DNA of 50,587 nt from assembly GCA_030141605.1 (NCBI GenBank), contig JAQGDQ010001238.1, forward strand, positions 2,501 to 53,087, written 5' to 3'. Below are positions 21,526 to 33,800 of the stretch, in pieces (position 1 is the first letter of the stretch; every line of letters starts with the position of its first letter). The notes below the pieces were generated by a model. The model did not search any database, was not told the DNA's origin, and saw only the letters and a list, made by a program, of their open reading frames with translations. The position numbers and the translations under genes are program-made. The stretch is from Tubiluchus corallicola. Taxonomy: Eukaryota; Priapulida; Priapulimorpha; Priapulimorphida; Tubiluchidae.

Positions 21526-24500
21526 GTAATAATTAAATCGTTCATGCTGGGTAAACAGTTGACAAGTTTCGAGTGTGTAATAATGACGTGTACAAAATTA
21601 CATGTATAATCTCTAAACTAAGCTTATTTACATGTGCAAGTGGTGAACCGAATAGTTGCATTTGAAATTAAATTAAATAGGAAAAAAATATTCGAAGTTA
21701 AAGTGACATCAGTATTAAGAATAAAGCTGTGTATGACTTCATTGCTTGAATTTAAATCTCGCTGACAAAGGCTAATTAAGTATTATTATTACTACGTAAA
21801 ATGACTTTAAAATGATTACAGCCATTTTCGGCACATATTCTGGATGCTATGGTGCCCCTAACTGATAGTATTTTGATTATGGGTTCTATTTTATAGTTTA
21901 TTATCCAGTTTGAACTTGTTATTCTTCTCATTTGCCTTCTCTCTGTTATCTACGCATTTGAAACTTGAATTGATTAGGATATCCATTAACACAACTTTAG
22001 ATTTTTCGTGACAAATTTGACTAAACCTGCATGTTACAGATCTTAGTTCTGAATTGCCTTATACGCGTAATAACTGGGTGAGTGTTTTATATCGTACTAA
22101 ATAGATTTTTGTATCGCTCGTTATAATGTGGTTTTAATATTGCAATATATGGCTATTTTTAGACTTATTTCTGGTCTAAATGTACTGGTTAGTTTGTGAG
22201 GTGTTTATCCATCTCGATGTTGAGGACACTATAAGTCTTAAGTAATCATAACATTTAGTGGACAAGAAATTTCAAAAAGTGGTTAAATAAAAATTCTTGT
22301 TTCATTAATTTCCTAGCAATGCTTAAAACAACAACAAAAAAGAACATTCTCATTTGAGATTTTATGAATGTATTACTATTTTTTGTAAGATAAGATAAGA
22401 TAGGATAATATTTATTTTCATCGGTATGATATAAACGGTACATATTTGTAAAACATGAGCTTAAAGCTCGCAAACCGATATCAAACATAATGTATATGAG
22501 CGATAACATGGTAATAATATGTACTTCTTAAAATCTTTTGGATGCCACCAGAGGCATTGGTACAAGAATAATTTAGAACTACATGAAGACAGTAAAATTT
22601 TGAGACAGTAAAATTTTAGGCAGTAACATTTTCTAAAATTTACACAAAAAGCTGTCTAGGTCAATAAAAATTTTTCCTGCCAACATTTCAGGATTTAATT
22701 ACGACTTAACAAAATTGGGAAGTTCGCGGAATTTACAAATGGCACATTTACATGATGCACCAGTCCATGAGTTAATTAGACGTTTAAATTCCCCAAGATT
22801 TTCGGCCATTCGGAGACAGTTTGGTAATTGATGTAGATGACTTGCTGCTGCTGGTGTCTGAGAATAATTGCATAACTCTAAACTATTGCAGGGTGATGAG
22901 GACAAGATATTACTATCCTCCAAGCATGGGCAACACTATCAGTGTCAGCTTCCCAACATGTTGGAGGAGAATGAGAAAGAAAAGGTTGAAGAAAAAAATG
23001 CTACTGAAATAGGGATTCCTGATTTACTGAAGCCAATGGGCGACGTGCCTTGCTTAGTGAAGGTAAGTTGAATATTATGTGCGAAATGTATGCATACACT
23101 TCTTCTTCTTCTTCCCAGCTTTTCCCTATGCGGGGTCGCTATTGTGAATGAGTCTTCTCCACGCATTCCTGTTGTTGACCATCTCTTCATTTATGTTCTT
23201 CTCTCTAAGGTCTCCATTAATACATTCAATCCACCTCCGCCTGGGTCGTCCTCTTCTTCTATTTCCCAGCACTTCCATTTCCGTGACCTCCCTTCTCTCA
23301 TGATCTTCACCGATTCTTCTTTTCATGTGTCCATACTATCGCAGTCTTGCGAGGCTTCCACTACTTTTACTGTTTCTCTGATATTATTATTTCTAATTCT
23401 ATCTCTTCTTGTTATTCCCACCATCCATCTCAACATCCTCATCTCCACCACACCCATTTTCTTCTCTTCGGTCTTCTTTAGAGGTGCTGCTTCCAGCCCA
23501 TAGATTAGAGCGAAATGTATGCATACACAAATGTAATAAACACGCAAATAGCTTATAATGTAGCTAATGATATATATAGTGCAACAGTTATGTTAAAAAG
23601 TAAGTGTCTTAATACGTGCATTGAGTCCTTAATTCTTTTATATTGTTAAGTATAGCAGATTCTTTAGTCGATTTTCGTTTTTAGTTTCTGAATATTTTCT
23701 TATGGCGGGCTTTGTTTGCATTGTAGATAACAACATTAATGTGTAGTTCACTAGTAGCTCACAGAGGAGCATGTGGACATAATTTTGTAAGCAACATGGA
23801 CAAGAATGTTTTTAATATGCAGTCACAGTTGCCTTGCTGCAGCCACTTCCTACACATGTCATGCTATTACCTAATGTAGACGACAACTCCACGGCTTCAG
23901 TAGTAGAATTGCCGTCCGAGTGTCATTATTACATTGTTTTTGTTCTAATATTTTCTCCGCAAAGAACAATCAGTAGGTTATATTTTTGACGTATTTGATG
24001 TGGAACTTTCGTCATTCTACGATGTTAAGGAAGCATTCTCTCGTGATTCTGTTCCCATTGAAAATATTACTTAATTAGTAGACCTAGACCTAGACATCGA
24101 CATAGACATAGACATAGACATAGACCTAGACCTAGACCTAGACCTAGACCTAGACATAGACATAGACATAGACATAGACATAGACATAGACATAGACATA
24201 GACATAGACATAGACATAGACATAGACATAGACATAGACATAGACATAGACATAGACCTAGACATAGACATAGACATAGACATAGAACATTTATTTTCTC
24301 CAATTAGTTTAACATCAAAAGTTTTTTAAATATTAAGTAATTATAATCATGGAGCATTGCAGGGAGGTACCATAGGGTCATCTAGTCTCCTGCCCTTTCT
24401 TATAAATAGATTAGTCATATTAAAAATTAACGGTGATGCTGCAGATAACAAAAACAAAAACAGATAAGAAAAATATACAAATGATACAAATTATCCAAAA

Positions 24501-27500
24501 AGAACTGAAAACAAAAAAAATAATAAAGAAAGGTGAGGAATAATAGTAAGGAAAGAAAGGTGAGGAAACTTATATGAACAAGATGCAGCAGTATAGCAAT
24601 TGAATTTTTCTAATAACCAGTCACTTTGCTTGAATTTTTTGCGATGTTCACACAATCTAATAACCTCCAAATATTGAATTTTTGAAACAAATGTGTCTAA
24701 AAGGAAAGAAATACAAAAAGAGAATTGATACAAAGAAAAAACATAAACATTTTGTTGAGTCAATATTATCCGTTATCTGGTACTGTTTTTTTATACTAAA
24801 TAGTATATCAACAATGTAATAAAACATAGAAACTTTGTATTAATTAAAGAGGGTTATGTGCCCTCGTTTATTATAATTGAATATAATATTACGTCATCAT
24901 ACAATTATTTGCAGAATAATGGCTGGTGGACGTATGAATTCTGCTATGGCAAAATCATAAAACAATATCATTACGATGGTAAGTTGTTGTTTTGGTAAGT
25001 TTATTATTTTATCTTTCAAACTCTATGAGCCGGGATCCAGATTCAACAGCTGATGTTAATGTTGCACTTGTTGTGGTGTAAACAAAACAGTGTCTTATTA
25101 ACAATAATCTAAGGTTGATGTTAAAGGCGGAGGCATCTTCTGTTATAGGGGGTCGGGGTAATTTGTGTCAAGGGGTAATTTGAGCCTATTTCAGTTTAAG
25201 TGATTTGATGACTAATTGCTTCCTACTTCCAACCTAAAATGTTCCACGTGTACTACGTGTGGCACTGCTCAAACAGAAAGGGTAACTTTTGTGGTAATAT
25301 TTCTTTAACTAAAAATGCTGCCAAATGTTTAAATTTATGGCTATTAAATATGTCCTATTTGCAACCTTAAGTTTTCCATTTACGCTATATGTGGCACTGC
25401 TCAAGCACACAGTGTAATGTTTTGTAACAATGTTTGTTTAGCTAAAAATGCTGCCAAATGTTTAGTTTAGACAATTATACTTACAAAAACATTCTTCACC
25501 AAACTTTACCCTGAATATTCAGCTTGAAGCAAATGAATGCAATATTAATATATAAGTTAAAGAATACTGTCCGTTCCATAATGGCTAAGTACTGTCCATG
25601 GAGCTGATAATACAGATTCATTACTGGTGTTTTCGATGACAATCGAGAAATTTCATCTCTTAATAAAACGCTTGATATTTTGTATAAAGATGGGTTTGCA
25701 GGAGCTCTTTAAACACGCAATGATTCAGTTTGCAATTCTGAGGCAGCAGCATCTGAAATCATGTATATTTTTATCTTGTTTCCTCTATGACCTTTGACAA
25801 ATGGTCTAGCCAGAAGTTGATAATGTGCTGTGGTACAGGAGGCGAGATATCATTTTTTATTACAGTGTTTGCATTTATTGTACCGAGTACGCGATTGTAG
25901 TATTATGTGATCCATTTAATTGTCAGTCTCCTACACTAAAGTACTGAATTAGTCTATGCTGCCATCTACAGTCGTTGTACAAAGTTTGTCAGAGATTGAT
26001 TTTTGTTTCTAAATATTGTTTCCTTTTGCTTTTATAGATAGTCATTAATCAGAGTAATTAGGTTGTTAATTTAATGCTTTAATTCTGGATCTAACTCTCT
26101 TATTCAAGTTTAAATAGAGAAAAATTATAACATTATAACACAGCTTTCTGTAAACCAACAATCTTTATTCTGCTATCAAAGAAGCCAAGTAGACTTTGAT
26201 TTTGGTTTAACTAGTAGTCTGTAGAGTATAGGTGACCTTTCCATTTATGGTCTGTATGCATGAATGTAATGTACCTTCCAATAGGAACTTGTATGTCTGG
26301 TCATGTGATTACAGCTTTATTCTCTCAGGCATGCAAGTTTCAGTTGATCTAGAGACAGCATTGAGAAAGGATGCAAAATTTCTACTGTTAAATATCATAT
26401 TGCTAACTGTATGACTGTTTGTTCAATGTTGTGATTGAGGTGAACATTGACAAAGTTTTACAATAAAATGATTGCAAATTTCTACACCACCCGACTACCT
26501 CACACTTAAAACAGAAGTTAATGGAAAGACACATCGTCATTTAGCACGTTGGATTTATTTTTCGCAACTATCAGTTAAATTTAGAATAATATAACAATTG
26601 TTGCAATGAAACATCTATGAAGCAGTAAGATAATTGTACTATGATTGGTTCTGTGACGGAAACAGTTATTATAACTGTTTTTCGGAAACATCAGATTAGC
26701 ATGTTTCAGATATATACATAATCTATGGTAAATATATTTTCAAAAATATTCTGGTTATTTGAAATTAGGATTATTGAAATTTGAAGTAGAGGAAATTTGT
26801 GTTGGAGGAAAATATTACATTTTGTAGTTGTAGTTTTATTTAGATGCGCAGCAACAGAGCGACATGAGACAATCATCCTCCGGCGCAAGGGAGAGAGGAT
26901 GCAAAATTCCTCTTGAATTTAACGACTGTTAATTATTAATTACCAATTAACAACAGTTTTCAAACTGGCACGTAGCTTTGCAGATCGATAATTTTAGGAG
27001 TAACAGACAGTGGTTGTAGAAAACTGGCTATTTGTTTTACAGATTTTATTTTCCACTCATTGTAAAAAGGTGAAAAAACATTTGAGGATCCGTAGAAAAA
27101 ACTTTAAGCCAGTCTTCAGAAATCAACAGAGACATACTGATTTTACAACAGTTGCATACTGACCTCACAACTACTGGCCTCTATACCACTAAAAACAGGA
27201 TTTTTTTCTATGCTAAGGCTATCTAACCTCTCATACAAAAGCGGCCAAGCATGTCAAACAAACTCTACAGGTAATGCAAAAATGAATAATGACGCTCTAG
27301 AATCAACACACCTGGCTTCACTGTACACATGCTAGCCTGAGAAATAACAGTGGTATTATTCTCTAAATGCTGATTGTGTGATTGTGAAAACCTGTAGTGT
27401 TCTGTATCTTTCATAATCTTTGCATGTTTTAATGCCGAAGCCGAGTGCTTAATGACTTTCATCTTACAAGCAACTTTCCTAAAGAAACACCTAGAAGACA

Positions 27501-30500
27501 GTTATGCTCGTCCAATACTGCACTCAAACTCGGAGCGATTCTAAAAAAATTTTTATCCCGTCAAGTCAATTCAATTCAGTTCAATTTTAATTTATTTATC
27601 TCTTTATAGTGTTACAATAAAACATGATTAATAAAAGAATCTCTAATAAGTTTTGAAAAATGGTTAAAATGTATAGATAGATCTAGAACTAGAGAAAGGA
27701 TAGCGAAAAGACTATAAAGTCACCTAGTCTGCTATCCTTTACCGAATATAGATAAAAAGATTTTTTAGACACTGGTGGGCATTAATGTTATCAGTTTAAT
27801 TCGGGAAACAATAGTAATTTTTAAATTTATGACATTTTCTATATAATCCAGAGAAAAGAATATACATGTAGTTTAATTAGCGGGCAACAAAATAAGGTCA
27901 ATCTTGATTAAACTAAAAATTGCATTTAGATTTTATGTGAAATACAGGTGAAAATTGTTATGAAATGATAAAAACACTTTGGGTTAATAATGCTATTAAT
28001 CAAGTAGAAAAAGGAAAGGTGAGCTCAGGTAGATGCACCACCTACGAAACAAATGATAGAACATAAAAACTTAGGAGGCCAGCAGTGTTTTTGCTCCCTG
28101 GCACTACAAGCCATTTACTGTGCCACTGGTTTTATTTGATAACGTCCATTATTATTAGTACCAGTGCACTTTATAGTATTTACAAATTCATGCTTTCCAG
28201 GTATGAAAATTGTTGGTCCAGAAGTCATTTTAGGCGTTTATGATTCTGAGTTTGATTGGAACACGAATTCCTCTTCAAAGGTATGCGAATCATAGACATA
28301 GACATAGACATAGACATAGACATAGACATAGACATAGTCATTTTTATTTATCTCCTCATTTACACCATAGTATACAAATTGACTATTATTTTTATAGTTA
28401 TTGATTAAAAAGGATAAATTAAACATAAAGGAAAGAGTTAGGGGGGGGGGTGCGGGAGAAAGGGTAGAATCACTTTTGTGTAGACCTGTTTATGTTGTAT
28501 TAATACTTCCCTGTTTAAAATCTGCTTCTAAAATTCTATTAACAGTTGTGCATATTGCTTGCCATTTCGTTAGCTCAGTGAATAATTTTCCTTCGCACTT
28601 GTGAACTACAGTGTAGTAGTGTAGCACAGTGTAGTACACTTGTGAACTACAGTGTAGTAGTGTAGCACAGTGTAGTACACTTGTGAACAGTGTAGTAGTG
28701 TAGCGCAGTGTAGTACACTTGTGAACAGTGTAGTAGTGTAGCGCAGTGTAGTACACTTGTGAACAGTGTAGTAGTGTAGCGCAGTGTAGTACACATTTTG
28801 AGTCAATTTCAAATATTTAGTATTGTATCAGTTATGAATCTGTCGGCTTTACTTGATTATGCGATTATGCTTAACCAATAGTTCGTTAAATTTATGTACA
28901 CCACAGAGCTTATTTCTGAGGGCTTGCTGCCTGCCAAGTTCATATCGTTTTTGTTATCTTTTGCTCTGCATTTCTTATTTCTAGGATTCAGACAAAAATA
29001 CCAACTTGCTGCAGAGATATCATAGTCAACACTACGTCAATGGGACAACGTGTGATTTAACAAATAAACCTCGCCGGGCAGAAGTCAGGGTGAGTGAACT
29101 GAACATGCATGTACAATCGTACCTCATAGTTGTATTACACTACGGAATAAACATTTAGTTAAAGGAAACAGCAAGTTATTTAGCATATTGAGTTTATTTT
29201 ATTGTTATCACATAAGTTTAGTAATATATGAACTCGACCAGACGGTTTAGTCTAGTGGTAATACGTCTGCTTTCCGTCTGGGAGGTCGTGAGTTCGAACC
29301 AGGGTTCGGGTCATACCAAAGACTTTAAAAATGGTACCTGCTGTTGCCCTGCCTGACACGTGGTATTTAGGGTAAAAGTGGGGTAATAATAGTCTCTGTT
29401 ATGTAGTTGTAGGTTGTTATTTACAGTCGGCGATAATAGCGCTTTGAGCTAACGTTAATTGTTGACACAAAAGCTGACTTTAAATAAATATTATTATTAT
29501 TATCATTATTATTATTATTATTATTATTATAACAAAGAAATTTGCGAAAGATTGCCTATAAAGCATGAAGTTAATTTATACTACCGCTGTACGAAATTTT
29601 CCGGCACCTTGGTAGCCACCGTTCATTTGAACATTATACAACTGATGGACTTCGTGGCTTTCCATAAACGTGCATTGCTTAAACCAGGGGTGTGCAATTT
29701 ATCAGACTAATTGTGGCCGGGCCACATTAAACTTTCCCGCAATTCCTGCGGGCCACAGGCAGATTGATCAAGGAGCCAAGTACAGAAAGGCCTAATAACG
29801 ATTTTTTGCATCCGACCTGCATACATCATTACTATTACACTCAAGAAACTATTAAAGTTTATATTACAAACCATATATCTCTATTTTCAGGACAGATAGT
29901 GGTAATTTCATTACAATGCAAATTAGTAATGTGTATCACACAGTCTGTGTAGTACAGTGACATTAAGCTACAACCGTCTTGTAAGGGTTAATGGCATCCG
30001 ATCTAGTAGAAAAAACTACCGGCACTATCTTTGAGATCGTGGCACAGACTTCAGCTGGATACACTCAATTAATCGCCTGGGCCGCACTTTCATTAGGTTG
30101 ACAAATCTCTTCGCGGGCAGCACAAATTCTCTCGGCGGGCCGCAATTTGCACACCCCTGACTTAGATTGTATGAGCACCAGGTTAACAAATCATGATGGA
30201 ATGTTTACTTATGTTTATTGTTAATGTATCATAGTAGTTTTATCATTCAAGTTAAATGGGAAGATAAGGGAATTTTAAAATATATCTCACAAAACTTTCC
30301 ATACAAAGTTACATTATGCTTACCTTTTTGAAAGTTTTGTGTAATTGGAATAGAAAATTTTTAATAACGAGAGTCCCACTAGGCGCCGCTAGAACAGTTT
30401 TTCCGCAGGCTGTTTGGTCAAAATTTCGAAAAAATCGTGAGTTGGGTCCAGGAAAACGCCCGCTGCGGGACGCCGTGGCCCTCTTGTAAATTCTGAATAT

Positions 30501-30752
30501 GCCAATGACACCCACCGCTGAATGGGCTATCTATCCATAGCCAGTACCACCCATGGCCCGTTCCCGTTCTTCAGATCTCACGGCCATTTTTGGAGGTTTT
30601 TTGCCCCCCACCCTGGTTCGTCTCGGTAGGCCCGATTCGAAAAATAAACCCCCAATGGCACGACACTAGATCGAGACCTTTCGTTTGATATATAGATCGC
30701 CGCAAATGGTGCCCTCATCGAAGCTGTAGCCTCGAATCTTATATATATATAA

Positions 30753-30805
<53 letters not shown>

Positions 30806-33800
30806 AAGAGAATTAATATATACAATTTAAAATATTCACATGCCTGGTAAAATGGCATTGCATTGCCATCTCAGTGTGCATCACTGACTCAATAAAAACA
30901 GATTATTGATGTTATTGACAATATAAAGTAATTTAAACTTTTTCTTAGTTAACAAAGAATTTGTTATGCATGATCTGGTTATTTTTTCAAATTTTATCTA
31001 AACTGGTTTCAAAGGACTTAAGGCTAACTGCTTGTAACGGTCATCGCGCGAGTTTAAATTTACAAATTCTATTTAGCCTTGCTGCTAATATGAGCTCTGA
31101 GTGCAGTAAAACAGGACGTATAGTGATACAAAATTTCAACATGTATTTTTAGCTTTTTACAGTCGACCCTCGTTAAACCGGACCCCGTTAGCCCTTATAT
31201 CGGATAAGATGGACGTCATCCGTGGTAAAGGAAACTGACAGATTTCCGTCCGAGCCCGAGTGCTAAACACAACACGGCCTACCAATTGTACAATAATTTC
31301 TTTATCCTCACAGGTTAACTATTTTAAAGTAATATACACTATAGTATATAGTGCACAGCAGTATATAGTGCAATGTATATACGCCTTATTAAGGTGATTA
31401 TTCCTGTATAATATAGACCATATATATAGGCATATCGGATAAATCGGACAATAGGCTAAACCGGAACCCCCCCACCCCACCCCCAATTAGTCCGGTTTAA
31501 CGAGGGTTGACTAGAGGGTTTTCTTACCCTTTAGCTATATAGCAAAGTTATTTCTGGTAGATCAAATTAAAATTTTAACAATTTCTGACTAATAATTATG
31601 CACCTTTGCAGTTTCTGTGTGAAGAGGGAAAAGGTGACTACATTGCGAAGATCTCGGAGCAGCAGACTTGCATCTACCTGCTTTACGTGCACACGATGAA
31701 GATTTGTCATCATCCGTACCTGAAACCGACTCGTAAGTCAAAGCCTCATCCGATCGTCTGCAATCCGGCGTTGTCCTCTGATCAGTATGAACAGTACTTG
31801 TTAGAGGAGGAAGGTAGGGCTACTTTAAAGTAAATAATATTTAGTTAGTTTAAACATAATTTATTTAGGATTGGATCAGACAGTTTGTACAACATGATTT
31901 AAGATCCTCACCACAACAGACTTTATACACTATTTACAAGAACATTTACAGTAAGAATAGACTATACTTAGTTTTTAGTATACTTTAGTATATTAAAGTT
32001 TTACTACAGTGATACATTAGACATTAGTAAAAAATGACGGTTAGTAAATATTAATGTACGATTATTTAAGAATGATGCATTTTATATCAGAGAGAAACTA
32101 CTGGAAGCGTTTACTACTTAATATAAAGTCATGTATGCACTGGAATATTTTACAGTTTGTAACATAGTTAAATTCATCTTTACAGAATAATAACAACTTC
32201 AACAGACCATTAGTTCCTAAGGCAGCTATATTAAGGTTTTCAGGCAGAAGTATTGCATTTAATTTATCAAACATAACAACCCTAGCTAGTTGATATAATG
32301 GGCAGTGCATGATGATGAGCTATTGAAACAGTAGACATATGTCAGCCAGATTCATGTGCGTGTGTTTTATATATATATGTTATTGGCATCCTTCTGTCTC
32401 GGAAGACAATGGAGTGTGCGCCAAGAGAGTCAGTTATTGATCACATTGATGGAGCTGCAGCGTCGACTGTGGCTGAGCAGTCCGATCCTTGAACGTCTCC
32501 AGGGCGCACGCCTGGGCAAGGTGTTTGGAGATCCTGAGTTGTCCAGACAGCAGGAACCCCCTCTCTTCCTCCCTGGTGTAGTCCAAAGGAAAGCGGAGTG
32601 ATACGTTTGGCACCAGGTTGCCTGCAGGAGCTGCCGGAGTCAGTGAGCATTCTGCACTGGTCCCCCTTCGGGGCTCCACTCCTGATTTGGAACTTTTACT
32701 CCTCTACACATGGCCGTTGGGTCACTTCACCTCCTCCGTCCATTAGCCGTTGGCTGCTTGTGCCGCTCCTCTGCCTAGTGTTGAGATACAGTGTGGGCTT
32801 CCTGCGCTGTATATATATATATATATACAGCGCGGGAAGCCCACACTGTATCTCAACACTAGGCAGAGGAGCTATATATATATATATCACTCGTCTCACT
32901 ACAAGTATTCAGGCAAAACAATCACTGAGCTCAGAGCTAGCATCAAACTCACGTCAGTCACAAATGCAGGTGCCTTATCCAATGAGCCACAACCTAGCAA
33001 CAGATTGTGTAAAAAATTTAAGATGTTTGCAGAAAAATTAAGTAACTTTTTATGAGGTTAATTCTTATGATTATGATAAAGTTCTTTTTAGGAAAGTAGT
33101 TTATTAATTAAAAAAAAATTATTAGAAAAAGACAATTTTAACAAGTAATATTTTGTCTCTTTGCAAAAAAATAAAATTATTATTAAGATAATAACAGCAA
33201 TATAGATAATAATAATAACTAAAAACCTAGCCACTGGAGGGGGCAAGCCAGCCCAACTCAGTGCCGGTCCCAAGCCCGGATAAATAGGGAGGGTTGGGGT
33301 CAGGAAGGGCATTCACCTGTAAAAATTGCGCCAAAACCTTCTATGAATGAGTCGGTGAGACTTAAAGGTAAAGTCCACAAAGAAGTGGTCAGACCCGCTC
33401 TAATCTATGGGTTGGAAGCAGCTTCTCTAAAGAAGACCGAATAGAAGAAAATGGGTGTGGTGGAGATGAGGATGTTGAGATGAATGGTGGGAATAACAAG
33501 AAGAGATAAAATTAGAAATAATAATATCAGAGGAACAGTAAAAGTAGTGGAAGCCTCGCAAGATTGCGATGGTATGGACACCTGAAAAGAAGAGTCGGTG
33601 AAGATCATGTGGGAAGGGAGGTCATGGAAATGGAAGTGCTGGGAAATAGGCGACCCAAGCGGAGATGTATTGAATGTATTAATGGAGACCTTAGAGAGAA
33701 GATCATAAATGAAGAGATGGTCAACAACAGGAATGCGTGGAGAAGACTCATTCACAACGGCGACCCCGAATCGGGTAAAGCTGGGAAGAAGAAGAAGAAG

